Virus record (IMG/VR): IMGVR_UViG_3300032236_000267
Coordinates: 1-38,678 of that record
Length of the DNA: 38,678 nucleotides
DNA from: a virus
Strand: one strand, 5' to 3'
Every line of letters starts with the position of its first letter. Within the stretch, counting starts at the first letter, position 1. Positions 1 to 9,112 of this stretch are shown one piece after another. Position numbers and translations under genes: made by a program. The notes beneath the pieces were generated by a model. The model made no database searches. It had not been told where the DNA came from and saw only the letters and a list, made by a program, of their open reading frames with translations.

Positions 1-176
1 CACCTACAGAAGAAATGAGAACAATTATTACACCAGATTTGACTATCTGGATGAATACAATTGAAACATCCAAGTATTTAGATACTAATGCTATATTTGA
101 ACCACCAGAATTTGTTGAAATTGAGATAACTAGTTTTGACTATGATATTAATGATATATTGAAAAGGATTGGATAA
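1..176 (+). CDS. C-terminal end of a possible adenylylsulfate-kinase-like protein (partial)
   Basis: An open frame enters from the left edge (first whole codon at base 3) and ends at TAA 174-176, whose last A is the first base of the next ATG. About 57 residues are visible. They contain the stretch TIWMNTIETSKYLDTN followed by FEPPEF. From memory, a similar tail (IW.DTI..gR..DTN..F..P) ends the P-loop kinases annotated as adenylylsulfate kinase in marine T4-like phages; that is recall, not a search. The catalytic part lies outside the window, so the function is tentative. The 1-base overlap with the oxygenase gene suggests translational coupling. Confidence 0.4.
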   Translation, partial: PTEEMRTIITPDLTIWMNTIETSKYLDTNAIFEPPEFVEIEITSFDYDINDILKRIG

Positions 177-748
177 TGAAAGGTGAATGGTGTTTTTTTC
201 CTAGTCATTTTACACCTAAAGAATGTGACAAGATTTTAAAATTAGGTTTGAAACTTCCATCACAAGAAGCAGCAATGGGTGTTGGTGGTGAAGTTAGGAT
301 GAATGAATATCGCAGAAGTAAAATTCGTTTTATTCAACAATCGGATCCTAATTTTACTTTCTTATTTGATGCTATGTGGAAAATGGCAGTTACGGCCAAT
401 GATGAATGGTTTAAATTTCATATAACCAGAATTACCTATATACAATTAGCAGAATATGATGAGTCTTATCAAGGTGAATACAAAAGACACAATGATGTTT
501 TTTGGATGAATAATGACCCCGAATACCATCGTAAACTCACAGCGGTGGTTCAATTAACCGACCCATCGACATATGAGGGCGGCAACCTAGAATTATTTGG
601 TTTGACTGAATACCCTAAAGTAGAAGAAGTAAGAAAACAAGGAACTGCATTTTTCTTTCCTTCTTTCTTAGAACACCAAGCAACTATGGTCACCAAAGGA
701 ACTCGTTACTCGTTAGCGTGTTGGTTTGATGGACCAAAATGGAGATAA
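176..748 (+). CDS. 2OG-Fe(II) dioxygenase
   Basis: This 190-residue protein looks like a small 2-oxoglutarate/Fe(II)-dependent oxygenase of the prolyl-4-hydroxylase/PiuC type. Visible features are the HxD iron ligands in RHNDVF (about H105 and D107), a second histidine in FLEHQA (about H167), and an arginine about 10 residues later in GTRYSLACW that would bind the 2OG carboxylate. The GGNLELF segment between them is typical of the double-stranded beta-helix core. Such enzymes hydroxylate a substrate with O2 and 2-oxoglutarate; the substrate here is unknown. It overlaps the upstream gene by 1 base and is followed after 3 bases by a glycosyltransferase. Oxygenases of this kind are common in T4-like marine phages. 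The family call is firm; the target is not known. Confidence 0.85.
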   Translation: MKGEWCFFPSHFTPKECDKILKLGLKLPSQEAAMGVGGEVRMNEYRRSKIRFIQQSDPNFTFLFDAMWKMAVTANDEWFKFHITRITYIQLAEYDESYQGEYKRHNDVFWMNNDPEYHRKLTAVVQLTDPSTYEGGNLELFGLTEYPKVEEVRKQGTAFFFPSFLEHQATMVTKGTRYSLACWFDGPKWR

Positions 749-751
749 ATT

Positions 752-1903
752 ATGAGATTTCATGTACTACCCAATCCAAGTATTGTTTCAAACAAAGAAT
801 TTCTTTCTTGTGCTTTTACTCAAAAAGCTATTCGCTTTTGTGAAATGATGAAAGCTAGAGGCCATGAAGTATTTCATTATGGTCACGAAGAGTCCGATTT
901 AGATTGTACAGAACACATTACTGTATTGACATCTAAAGAATGGAAAGAATGTTATGGTGACTATGACTGGCGCAAAGGTTGGTTTAAATATGATGTGAAT
1001 GATTTAGCACATACAGTTTCCGCTAAAAATGCTATCATTGAAATCAATAAAAGAAAACAACCAAACGATTTCATTCTTCCATTTTGGGGGTCAGGTAATC
1101 GAGCAGTATGTGATGGTGTGCCTGATTTAATTACAGTTGAACCTGGTATTGGATATGCTTATGGTCATTTTGCACCATATAAAGTATTTGAATCATATGC
1201 TTGTCATTCAGCGTATTATGGTCTTGAGTCTTTAGCTTATTGTAATGAAAAATGGTATGATGTTGTTATTCCGTCTTACTTTAATTTAGATAAGTTTGAA
1301 TTTGCACCAGAAAAGAAAGAAGATTACTTCTTATATCTTGGTCGTGTTTATGAAGGCAAAGGCCTTAATATTGCTATTCAAGTAACAGAAGCCATTGGTG
1401 CTAAGTTAATTGTTGCTGGTCAGAATACATTGAAGAACATGGGTTATGATAAAGTTCCAGACCATGTGTTTGAATATGGATACGCCGATGAGGAATCAAG
1501 AAAAAAATTAATGTCAAGAGCAAAAGGTGCCTTTGTTGCATCACTTTATAATGAACCATTTGGTTCTGTGCATGTCGAATGTATGATATCTGGTACACCA
1601 ATTATTACAACTGATTGGGGCGCTTTCACCGAATACAATATTCATGGTGTAACTGGCTATCGCTGCCGTACATTTGAACAATTTGTATGGGCTGCCAAGA
1701 ATATTGATAAGATTAATCCACAAGATTGTCGTGATTGGGGTGCCGCTAACTTCTCATATGATAAGGTAGGAAGTATGTACGAAGAGTATTTCCAATCTAT
1801 CCTTAACATCTATGGTAAAGAAGGTTGGTATGAACCTAATGATAATCGAACTGAATTGGACTGGTTGAAAAAAGAATATCCACGTGGCATAAATAAAGCA
1901 TAA
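752..1903 (+). CDS. Glycosyltransferase, GT4 (GT-B fold)
   Basis: This 383-residue protein has the C-terminal signature of GT4 glycosyltransferases. YLGRVYEGKGLNIAI is the usual start of the donor-binding domain, followed by a KLIVAGQ strand. EPFGSVHVECMISGTPII then TTDWGAFTEY contains the E-x7-E type motif that contacts the nucleotide sugar. The N-terminal acceptor domain is divergent. It probably transfers a sugar from a nucleotide donor to phage DNA, a virion protein or a host surface glycan; the sequence does not say which. The start at 752 lies 3 bases after the oxygenase stop, so the two are probably co-transcribed. Gene 13 begins 20 bases downstream. Confidence 0.85.
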   Translation: MRFHVLPNPSIVSNKEFLSCAFTQKAIRFCEMMKARGHEVFHYGHEESDLDCTEHITVLTSKEWKECYGDYDWRKGWFKYDVNDLAHTVSAKNAIIEINKRKQPNDFILPFWGSGNRAVCDGVPDLITVEPGIGYAYGHFAPYKVFESYACHSAYYGLESLAYCNEKWYDVVIPSYFNLDKFEFAPEKKEDYFLYLGRVYEGKGLNIAIQVTEAIGAKLIVAGQNTLKNMGYDKVPDHVFEYGYADEESRKKLMSRAKGAFVASLYNEPFGSVHVECMISGTPIITTDWGAFTEYNIHGVTGYRCRTFEQFVWAAKNIDKINPQDCRDWGAANFSYDKVGSMYEEYFQSILNIYGKEGWYEPNDNRTELDWLKKEYPRGINKA

Positions 1904-1923
1904 AATAATTTAAATGGATTATT

Positions 1924-2697
1924 ATGGCCTCACTATCAACTCGACAAGGTTTTAAAGACTATTGTTTACGCCGTCTAGGTTTTCCCGTCATCGATATCAA
2001 CGTAGATGATGACCAGATTGAAGACCGTATTGACGATGCGTTACAATATTGGACTGATTACCACTATGATGGTATGCAAAAGACTTATTATATTCATCCA
2101 ATAACGTCTGAAGATATCCAAAATCGTTCATTTGATATGTCTAATGTAAGAGATAACGCTAACAATGCAGTACAGGTTGTTGGTGTTACTCGTATTTTTC
2201 CTATTTCAGAATCTCAAGCAACCGTTAATATGTTTGACTTGAGATATCAACTACGCTTAAACGAACTCTACGACTTCACCAGTGCGTCCTATATCAATTA
2301 TACTCTGACAATGCAACACTTACGTTCATTGGAAATTATGTTCACAGGGGAAGTTCCTATTCGTTTCCAAAGACATACTAATACATTGTTTGTTGACTGG
2401 CGTTGGGACCAATCTGCCGTTACAACTGGCACGATGGTTATTATTGAATGTTACACTTCTATCAATCCAGATGTCTACAATGATTTATGGAATGACCGTT
2501 GGTTAAAAGAATATGCTACCGCTTTAATTAAAAGAACTTGGGGTAATAACCTTAAGAAATTCTCAGGCATGCAATTGCCAGGTGGTGTTACACTTAATGG
2601 TAATACAATATACAATGAAGCTGCACAAGAAATTAAGGCACTAGAAGATGAGATGGAATCTCGTTATGGTGGTGTATTAGAATTCTACTTGAATTAA
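1924..2697 (+). CDS. gp13: Neck protein gp13 (head completion)
   Basis: This 257-residue protein matches the T4 gp13 neck family. The N-terminal half carries the characteristic run of an acidic helix (DDDQIEDRIDDALQYW), DYHYDGMQKTYY and an ITSEDI..RSFDM segment; the C-terminal half has the WNDRWLKEYATALIKRTWG stretch and ends ALEDEMESRYGGVLEFYLN. Gp13 assembles under the portal vertex after DNA packaging and, with gp14, seals the head and gives the docking site for the tail. It is the first gene of the canonical block 13-14-15-16-17-18-19-20. No late promoter is apparent just upstream, so it may be read through from the preceding sugar and oxygenase genes. Confidence 0.93.
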   Translation: MASLSTRQGFKDYCLRRLGFPVIDINVDDDQIEDRIDDALQYWTDYHYDGMQKTYYIHPITSEDIQNRSFDMSNVRDNANNAVQVVGVTRIFPISESQATVNMFDLRYQLRLNELYDFTSASYINYTLTMQHLRSLEIMFTGEVPIRFQRHTNTLFVDWRWDQSAVTTGTMVIIECYTSINPDVYNDLWNDRWLKEYATALIKRTWGNNLKKFSGMQLPGGVTLNGNTIYNEAAQEIKALEDEMESRYGGVLEFYLN

Positions 2698-2706
2698 GGT
2701 CTCTTA

Positions 2707-3588
2707 ATGGCAACCAGTGTATATTTTAATAATTACAATGCTCATAATGAGCAAAGACTATTTGAAGACCTAATTGTAGAATCTATTAAGATTATGGGCT
2801 TTGATGGATATTATCTTCCTAATGATAATGACCAAGCACGTGATTTACTTTACGGTGAAGACCCACTCAAAAAATTCACATCAGCCTTTCCTTTGGAATT
2901 GTTTCTTTCTTCTGCCTTGGAATATACAGGTGAAAGAGAATTCTTTTCTAAGTTTGGCCTTGAAATTAAAAACAATGTTTCAGTTGTTCTTTCTAAGAGA
3001 ACCTTTATTCAACGTGTTCCACAAAATAAATTTGATAGACCACGTGAAGGTGATTTGATTTATGTTCCAGTAACAAATCAAACTGGTGAGTTATTTGAAA
3101 TTAAGTTTGTAGATGCAACTAAAGACTTCTTTACATTAGGTCGTAAGATTCCTTATTTCTATGAAATGCAACTTGAGAAATTCAAATATTCAAACGAAGT
3201 TATTGGTACTGGTATACCAGATATTGATATAGTTAATAGTCAAGATTCATACACTATCAATATGTTGATGGCTAACGGCAATGCTAATTACTTAGAAAAA
3301 GAAATTGTATTCCAAAGTCCAAATGGTGATTACGCTCAAGCAACAGCTCAAGGTGTTGTTGCTTCATGGGACGCACCTAATAGAATTCTTCATATTACAA
3401 ACATTGCTGGAAATTTTGTAGCGGGTCATTCTATTAAAGGTAATACTTCAGGTACTAATATTGCTTTAACATCTTATGATCCACTAGATGTTACTTTGGC
3501 TCGTGAAGTATATGACAATAAAGTTATTCAAACGGAAGCCGACCAAATCATTGACTTCTCAGAACAAAATCCTTTTGGTGAGATATAA
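2707..3588 (+). CDS. gp14: Neck protein gp14
   Basis: The 293-residue product is the gp14 neck protein. Recognisable stretches are the start MATSVYFNNYNAHNEQRLFE, GFDGYYLPNDND, FTSAFPLELFLSSALEY and the end IIDFSEQNPFGEI. Gp14 forms a ring below gp13 and joins the filled head to the gp15-capped tail. Between residues of about 190 and 250 the chain has a repetitive, Asn/Ala/Gly-rich beta-type insert (NGDYAQATAQGVV, GNFVAGHSIKGNTSGTN). This looks like the sheet modules seen in tail-associated proteins of marine T4-like phages and is an elaboration relative to T4. The stop overlaps the gene 15 start by one base. Confidence 0.92.
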   Translation: MATSVYFNNYNAHNEQRLFEDLIVESIKIMGFDGYYLPNDNDQARDLLYGEDPLKKFTSAFPLELFLSSALEYTGEREFFSKFGLEIKNNVSVVLSKRTFIQRVPQNKFDRPREGDLIYVPVTNQTGELFEIKFVDATKDFFTLGRKIPYFYEMQLEKFKYSNEVIGTGIPDIDIVNSQDSYTINMLMANGNANYLEKEIVFQSPNGDYAQATAQGVVASWDAPNRILHITNIAGNFVAGHSIKGNTSGTNIALTSYDPLDVTLAREVYDNKVIQTEADQIIDFSEQNPFGEI

Positions 3589-4586
3589 TGGCAGCAGAAT
3601 ACAATAAAATTATAAGAAAAATAGTTGTTGGGTTTGGTAATCTTTTCGATGATATTACATTGACAAGATTCAATCCTGATGGTTCAGAAGCACAAAGTCA
3701 AAAGGTGCCATTGGCCTACGCATCAAAAGAACGATATGTGATGCGTTTACAAAATGATCCAGAGCTTGATAAAAAAGTTCAAATCACTCTGCCTCGTATG
3801 TCTTTCGAAATGAATGGTTTGTCTTATGATTCATCCAGAAAACAAATAACTAACATCAAAAATTACGCAAAATCAAATAATGCAGACACGTTACTATCGC
3901 AGTATAATCCTGTGCCTTATGATTTTGATTTTTCATTATACATCTATGTAAGAAACATTGAAGATGGTACTCAAATCATTGAGCATATTTTACCATTCTT
4001 TACACCAGATTATACTATTAGGTTGAACTTAATACCTGAAATGGGGATTATCAAAGAAGTTCCTGTTTTATTAAAGTCTACTAATCAAGAAATTACATAT
4101 GAAGGTAATAGAGACCAAGAAACAAGAACTATTATTTGGACATTAAATTTTACTGTCAAAGGTTTTGTATTTGGTCCTGTTTCTGAACCTAAAATTATTA
4201 AATCTTCTATTACAAATATATTAGATAATTCTTTATCTGATGCAGATATTGTTGAATTTTCTATGGTCGATGATGGATTGGGAAATTACCAAGAAGGCGA
4301 ATATGTTTATCAAGGTTACTCTTTAGAAAATGCAACAGCCACAGCTAAAGTAATTGTTTGGGGTGTTGACACATTAAAACTTCAAGTTGGTGATTTATCT
4401 GGTAATTTTGTAACATCTAAAAAACTATATGGTGCTAAAACGGGCGCAGTATATACTATTCAATCACATTTAATTCAACCAACTAAATTGGTTAAAGTTA
4501 ATGTACAACCTAATCCTACAAGTGCTAATGCTACTTCGGATTATACATATACTACCACGATTCAAGAATTTCCTAATATAACCTAG
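3588..4586 (+). CDS. gp15: Tail sheath stabilizer and completion protein gp15
   Basis: This 332-residue protein is the tail terminator gp15, which caps the tube and sheath and makes contact with the neck. The family is seen in the N-terminal segment (VGFGNLFDDITLTRFN), in RYVMRLQNDPELDKKVQITL followed by PRMSFEMNGLSYD, and in the DFDFSLYIYVRN block. From about residue 225 to 300 there is a module (QEGEYVYQGYSLENATATAKV, then DLSGNF) resembling the insert at the end of gp14, suggesting that one accessory beta module was used in two neighbouring neck proteins. The start codon overlaps the gene 14 stop by one base. Confidence 0.9.
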   Translation: MAAEYNKIIRKIVVGFGNLFDDITLTRFNPDGSEAQSQKVPLAYASKERYVMRLQNDPELDKKVQITLPRMSFEMNGLSYDSSRKQITNIKNYAKSNNADTLLSQYNPVPYDFDFSLYIYVRNIEDGTQIIEHILPFFTPDYTIRLNLIPEMGIIKEVPVLLKSTNQEITYEGNRDQETRTIIWTLNFTVKGFVFGPVSEPKIIKSSITNILDNSLSDADIVEFSMVDDGLGNYQEGEYVYQGYSLENATATAKVIVWGVDTLKLQVGDLSGNFVTSKKLYGAKTGAVYTIQSHLIQPTKLVKVNVQPNPTSANATSDYTYTTTIQEFPNIT

Positions 4587-4595
4587 AAAATTAAT

Positions 4596-5042
4596 ATGTC
4601 TAAAATTGATGATAATTTAAGTGAAATGCTAAACATACCAACACTAGTACCGGATGTAGTCGATACTACTCCGATTGTAGTGGAAAAGAAAACAGTTGAT
4701 GTATCTGATAAACTCAACAAAGACTTGATGAAAGACTATGAAGATTCCAGAGACCGATTGAAAGAAATCGTATCTAAAGGAACTTTGGCTATTGATGATA
4801 TATTAGCAATTGCCCGTGAGTCTGAACATCCTCGTGCCTTTGAAGTGGCGGCAACATTAATTAAAAATGTGACTGACGCTAATGAAAAACTTCTTGGCAT
4901 GCAAAAACAAATGAAAGAACTAACAGGTACATCTAAATCAAGTAATTTGAATGTGGGTAAAGCTGCTATATTTGTTGGTTCAACCGCTGAGTTGTCCAAA
5001 CTGATTAAAAATGAGACTAAGACCATAGATGGCATCGAATGA
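4596..5042 (+). CDS. gp16: Small terminase subunit gp16
   Basis: The 148-residue acidic, helical protein sits immediately before the large terminase and has the make-up of T4 gp16: a variable N-terminus, a central coiled-coil-like region (DYEDSRDRLKEIVSKGTLAI, then DDILAIARESEHPRAFEVAA) and a short C-terminal tail. The HPRAFEV..TLIK pattern is typical of the family in T4-like phages. Gp16 oligomers recognise DNA for packaging and stimulate the gp17 ATPase. Its last 14 bases overlap the start of gene 17, a classic coupled pair. Position and family pattern together make the call solid. Confidence 0.88.
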   Translation: MSKIDDNLSEMLNIPTLVPDVVDTTPIVVEKKTVDVSDKLNKDLMKDYEDSRDRLKEIVSKGTLAIDDILAIARESEHPRAFEVAATLIKNVTDANEKLLGMQKQMKELTGTSKSSNLNVGKAAIFVGSTAELSKLIKNETKTIDGIE

Positions 5043-6711
5043 TAATTTAGGTTACCGTGATAACCCACTCTTAAAAAAGGTTGGGGTTCCTCACGAATAT
5101 ACACAAGAAGAGATTGACGAATACATTAAGTGTTCTCAGGATCCCGTTTACTTCATTCAAAATTACATTAAGATTGTAAACGTAGATGAAGGCTTGATAC
5201 CGTTTGGTATGTGGGACTTCCAAAAAGACATGGTTCGTACCTTTAAGGACAACCGTTTTGTTATTATGAAGATGCCTCGTCAGGTTGGTAAAACTACCAC
5301 ATCTGTAGGTTATATTCTTTGGCACACTATATTTCAAGACTCACAGAACGTGGCCATTCTTGCCAACAAAGGGTCATTAGCTCGTGATATTCTATCTAAG
5401 TATCAACTAGCATATGAAAACTTACCTACATGGTTACAACAAGGTGTTATTACTTGGAACAAAGGTAACGTAGAATTAGAAAATGGTTCTAAAGTAATTG
5501 CCGCATCAACTACATCAAGTGCAATTCGAGGAGGTTCATTCAACCTTGTATTCCTAGACGAGTTTGCTTTCGTACCAAATAACATTGCTGTAGAATTCTT
5601 TAACTCAGTTTATCCAGTAATTTCTTCTGGTAAGACTTCTAAGATTATTATTGTTTCTACACCTAATGGTATGAATCTGTTCTACAAGATGTGGATGGAT
5701 GCCATTGAGAAACGAAGTACCTATAAGGCCTTAGAGATTCATTGGTCTATGGTGCCAGGTCGTGATGAGGCCTGGAAAGAACAGACCATTAAGAACACAA
5801 GTCCTGAGCAGTTTGCTCAAGAGTTTGAAACAGAGTTCTTAGGTTCATCTAATACATTGATTAATGGTCGTAAATTACAAATGTTACACCATAAAGACCC
5901 ATTATCTAAATTCATGGATATGGACATTTATGAACATCCAATTAGAGAAAGTCAAGACGGTTCTACATTAGACCATATGTATGTTATGACAGTTGACGTA
6001 TCTGATGGTAAGAACCTTGATTATTCAACATTCTCGGTAATAGATGTATCATCTACGCCTTATAAAATGGTGGCTAAGTATAGAAATTCAACGATTTCAC
6101 CTATACTTTATCCAACAATTATATACAATGCAGCCCGCTACTACAATAATGCCTATATATTGGTAGAGATTAATAATAATCCTCAAATTGTCGATATCTT
6201 ACATGGCGATTTGGAATATGAGAACATACTAAAAGTAGTAACAGGTAATAAGAAAGCACAACAGATTTCTGCCGGTTTCGGTAGAGGTGTTCAATTGGGT
6301 GTTAGAATGACACCACTTGTCAAACGGGTTGGTTGTTCCAACTTGAAAACTTTGATTGAAACTGACAAGTTATTGATTAATGATTTTGATACGATTTCAG
6401 AATTAACTACATTTGTAGCAGGTAGAAGTTCTTTTGAAGCTGATGACGGTGCCAATGATGACATGGTAATGACTCTTGTTACATTTGCATGGTTAACAAC
6501 ACAGAAGTATTTTAAAGATATTGTTTCACACGACTTACGAAAACAATTGCAATTATCAGAATTTTCTCAAGTGGATGAAGAAATATTACCTGTAGGTGAA
6601 GTAGCAAACGGAATGGACGCACCATTTGTTGTAGAGGATGGTGATGTGTGGGTAACTGGACAAGGTGATATCTATGCTAATTATTTTAGCGATATTACTA
6701 AAGGTCTATAA
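5029..6711 (+). CDS. gp17: Large terminase subunit gp17 (ATPase and nuclease)
   Basis: This 560-residue protein is the packaging motor. The N-terminal ATPase has the Walker A motif RQVGKT (residues 84-89), Walker B LVFLDEFAF (D177, E178) and coupling motif III VSTPNG. The C-terminal RNase-H-like nuclease begins at VMTVDVSDGKNLDYS, whose aspartates bind metal, and has a further acidic cluster at DDGANDDMVM. It cuts concatemeric DNA and pumps it through the gp20 portal. The start lies inside the end of gene 16 (overlap 14 bases). Length and domain order agree with T4 gp17 (610 residues). The 74 bases after it hold a late-promoter-like site for gene 18. Confidence 0.96.
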   Translation: MASNDNLGYRDNPLLKKVGVPHEYTQEEIDEYIKCSQDPVYFIQNYIKIVNVDEGLIPFGMWDFQKDMVRTFKDNRFVIMKMPRQVGKTTTSVGYILWHTIFQDSQNVAILANKGSLARDILSKYQLAYENLPTWLQQGVITWNKGNVELENGSKVIAASTTSSAIRGGSFNLVFLDEFAFVPNNIAVEFFNSVYPVISSGKTSKIIIVSTPNGMNLFYKMWMDAIEKRSTYKALEIHWSMVPGRDEAWKEQTIKNTSPEQFAQEFETEFLGSSNTLINGRKLQMLHHKDPLSKFMDMDIYEHPIRESQDGSTLDHMYVMTVDVSDGKNLDYSTFSVIDVSSTPYKMVAKYRNSTISPILYPTIIYNAARYYNNAYILVEINNNPQIVDILHGDLEYENILKVVTGNKKAQQISAGFGRGVQLGVRMTPLVKRVGCSNLKTLIETDKLLINDFDTISELTTFVAGRSSFEADDGANDDMVMTLVTFAWLTTQKYFKDIVSHDLRKQLQLSEFSQVDEEILPVGEVANGMDAPFVVEDGDVWVTGQGDIYANYFSDITKGL

Positions 6712-6722
6712 ATTAACTAATT

Positions 6723-6730
6723 GATAAATA
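6723..6730 (+). promoter_or_regulatory. Late promoter-like box (GATAAATA) for gene 18
   Basis: GATAAATA differs at one position from the T4 late promoter TATAAATA, which is read by RNA polymerase with gp55 and gp45. It lies 55 bases upstream of the gene 18 start in a short AT-rich gap; an AGGAG ribosome site precedes the ATG. The same box occurs at several other late genes in the window. Confidence 0.6.
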
Positions 6731-6785
6731 CAATGTATAGTAATATATATTTGTTAACAATCATTATAATAACAAGGAGATAAAA

Positions 6786-8471
6786 ATGGCGTTTCAACTT
6801 TCTCCAGGCGTAAATGTTTCTGAGATTGACCTTACTACGGTCATTCCTTCAGTTTCAACTACAGCCGGTGCAATTGTTGGGGACTTTGCTTGGGGTCCTG
6901 CAAACAAAAGAATTCTGGTAGACAGCGAAATCACGCTCGTCAATCGTTTCGGTAAACCAAATAACAGTAATTTTGTTTCATTTTTTAGTGCTGCTAACTT
7001 CTTAGCATATGGTAATAATCTACGTGTTGTTCGTGCAATTAACGACACAGATGTACTACATGCTAACAATGCTACATCAGTTGGTACTGGCGTGCTAATT
7101 AAAAATGAAGATGATTATGAGTTAAATTACACCGCTAACACACATACACAATATGGTGCTTTCTATGCTCGTTATGCTGGTAACATGGGTGACAACTTAG
7201 AAGTTGTTGCTTGTGCTAATACATCAGCATTTGCTACATGGGAATACAAATCATACTTTCAAGGTGCACCTGGCACATCTTCATATGCAGCTTCAGTTGG
7301 TGGTTTACATGATGAACTACATATTGCAGTTGTTGATGCAACAGGTCAAATCACAGGTCAAGCTGGTACAGTGTTGGAAACATTCCCACATGTATCTAAA
7401 GCTTCTGATGCTAAGAATGATGATGGTAGTCCAAACTACTATGCAACAGTGATTTTCAACAAATCTAAATGGATTTATGTTGCTGCTCACATGGATGCTG
7501 GTTGGGGTGTATCTGCTGTTGGTACTTCTTTCAGTACAACTACACCTATCTACGATGTAACATTAGCTGGTGGTATTAGTGTTACACCTACAATAGCTAA
7601 CTACACAACTGCTTGGGATTTATTTGCTAGTACAGAAGATGTGGATGTTTCATTGCTTGTTTCAGGTAATGCTTCAGAAGTTGATTCATCTGTACAAGAA
7701 TATGTAGCTCAAATTGCTGCTTCACGTAAAGATTCTGTAGCTTTCATTTCACCAGATTTCCAATCTGCTGTTTCAACTCCAGGCGCTGATGCAATTGTTA
7801 CTTACAGAAATTCATTATCAATTGACTCATCATATGCAGTTATGGATTCTGGTTGGAAATATCAATTTGACAAATACAACAACGTATACCGTTTTGTACC
7901 ATTGAACGCTGATATTGCTGGTCTATGTGTTTACACTGACATGGTTCGTGATGCTTGGTGGTCACCTGCTGGTTTAAATCGTGGTTTCATTAAAAATGTT
8001 GTAAAACTTTCATGGAATCCAAACAAGACTGACAGAGATACATTGTATCCTGCTGGTGTTAATCCAGTTGTTGCTTTCCCTGGTCAAGGTGTTGTTCTAT
8101 ACGGCGATAAGACAATGCAATCTAAACCATCTGCATTTGACCGTATCAACGTTCGTAGATTGTTCATTGTGCTTGAAAAAGCAATTGCAGTAGCATCTAA
8201 ATATTCATTGTTCGAATTTAACGATGAATTCACACGTGCTCAATTTGTTGCTTTAGTAGAACCATTCTTACGTGACGTTAAAGGTCGCCGTGGTATCTAT
8301 GACTACCGTGTAGTTTGTGATACAACAAACAATACTCCTCAAGTAATTGATTCTAACCAATTCGTTGGCGATATCTACATCAAACCAGCTCGTTCAATCA
8401 ACTTTATTCAGTTGAATTTCGTTGCTGTTAGAACTGGCGTAGACTTCACTGAAATCGTTGGTAAGTTTTAA
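6786..8471 (+). CDS. gp18: Contractile tail sheath protein gp18
   Basis: The 561-residue protein is the tail sheath subunit. It opens with the conserved MAFQLSPGVNVSEIDLTTVI, followed by TTAGAIVGDFAWGPA, and ends with the C-terminal sheath domain containing FIKPARSINF-type text (here YIKPARSINFIQLNFVAVRT). The NRGFIKNVVKLSWNPNK segment and the DYRVVCDTTNNTP segment are also typical of T4-like sheaths. Subunits stack as hexameric rings around the gp19 tube and contract to drive the tube into the host. It is shorter than T4 gp18 (659 residues), as in cyanophage homologues. A strong AGGAG ribosome site 6 bases before ATG and a late-type box upstream fit very high late expression. Confidence 0.96.
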   Translation: MAFQLSPGVNVSEIDLTTVIPSVSTTAGAIVGDFAWGPANKRILVDSEITLVNRFGKPNNSNFVSFFSAANFLAYGNNLRVVRAINDTDVLHANNATSVGTGVLIKNEDDYELNYTANTHTQYGAFYARYAGNMGDNLEVVACANTSAFATWEYKSYFQGAPGTSSYAASVGGLHDELHIAVVDATGQITGQAGTVLETFPHVSKASDAKNDDGSPNYYATVIFNKSKWIYVAAHMDAGWGVSAVGTSFSTTTPIYDVTLAGGISVTPTIANYTTAWDLFASTEDVDVSLLVSGNASEVDSSVQEYVAQIAASRKDSVAFISPDFQSAVSTPGADAIVTYRNSLSIDSSYAVMDSGWKYQFDKYNNVYRFVPLNADIAGLCVYTDMVRDAWWSPAGLNRGFIKNVVKLSWNPNKTDRDTLYPAGVNPVVAFPGQGVVLYGDKTMQSKPSAFDRINVRRLFIVLEKAIAVASKYSLFEFNDEFTRAQFVALVEPFLRDVKGRRGIYDYRVVCDTTNNTPQVIDSNQFVGDIYIKPARSINFIQLNFVAVRTGVDFTEIVGKF

Positions 8472-8477
8472 TAAATA
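8470..8477 (+). promoter_or_regulatory. Late promoter-like box (AATAAATA) for gene 19
   Basis: AATAAATA has one mismatch to TATAAATA. It overlaps the gene 18 stop codon and lies 24 bases before the gene 19 start, with an AGGAG ribosome site in between. It may give tube protein extra transcription relative to the read-through from gene 18. It is a weaker candidate because AT-rich sequence is common here. Confidence 0.4.
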
Positions 8478-8500
8478 AAGTATCAATATAGGAGAATAAA

Positions 8501-9043
8501 ATGGCATTTAATATTAACGATTTTAGAGCGAACCTCATCGGTGATGGGGCTCGTCCAAATCTGTTTCAAGTGTCGCTAACTTTCCCAGGAATTGCTGATT
8601 TACCTGCTGCTACAAGAGATATTTCTTTCTTAGCTAAAACAGCTCAATTGCCTGGTTCTACAGTTGGTGTGGTACCATTGTATTATTTTGGTCGTGAACT
8701 AAAATTTGCTGGTAACAGAACATTTGCAGATTGGACAATTACAATCATCAACGATGAAAACTTCATTGTACGTGACGCATTTGAACAATGGATGGACTCA
8801 ATCAATAGTCATGCTTCAAACATCAGAGATGGTCGAGCAACATATCCAGCTGGTTATACAACTGATGCGGATGTAATTCAATTTGGTAAAGATGGTAGTT
8901 CAATTCTTAAGAATTATACTTTTGTAGGTTTATTCCCTACAGATGTATCACCAATCGAACTTGATTGGGGTACTAATGATTCTATCGAAGAATTTTCAGT
9001 TACCTTGGCTTACCAATACTGGGAATCAAACACAACATCTTAA
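8501..9043 (+). CDS. gp19: Tail tube protein gp19
   Basis: This 180-residue protein is the tail tube subunit. It has the family start MAFNINDFRANL..GARPNLF, the FLAKTAQLPGSTVGVVPLYY block, FGRELKFAGNRTF and the FEQWMDSINSH segment. Hexamers stack into the rigid tube through which DNA passes. Length is close to T4 gp19 (163 residues). It follows gene 18 directly and is closed by a strong intrinsic terminator at 9057-9091, so the 18-19 pair forms a unit. The AGGAG site upstream of the ATG is near consensus. Confidence 0.95.
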   Translation: MAFNINDFRANLIGDGARPNLFQVSLTFPGIADLPAATRDISFLAKTAQLPGSTVGVVPLYYFGRELKFAGNRTFADWTITIINDENFIVRDAFEQWMDSINSHASNIRDGRATYPAGYTTDADVIQFGKDGSSILKNYTFVGLFPTDVSPIELDWGTNDSIEEFSVTLAYQYWESNTTS

Positions 9044-9056
9044 TAATGTTATATAC

Positions 9057-9091
9057 GAGAGGGAAGAAATTCCCTCTCTTTATGTTTTTTT
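9057..9091 (+). terminator. Intrinsic terminator after gene 19
   Basis: A perfect 9-bp stem (GAGAGGGAA pairing with TTCCCTCTC) closes a GAAA tetraloop and is followed by a T-rich tract ending in seven Ts. It lies 14 bases after the gene 19 stop and just before the gene 20 ribosome site. It would limit read-through from the very highly expressed sheath and tube genes into the portal gene, which is needed in only 12 copies per virion. Confidence 0.9.
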
Positions 9092-9112
9092 GATAATTGA
9101 AAAGGAATTAAA

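Noticed and set aside
4736-5104. Open frames of 60-130 codons on the minus strand (for example 4736-5104, 16627-17025, 20039-20413, 23497-23853)
   Set aside because: They lie fully opposite well-identified genes, lack ribosome sites and have no recognisable protein features; all firm genes are on the + strand.
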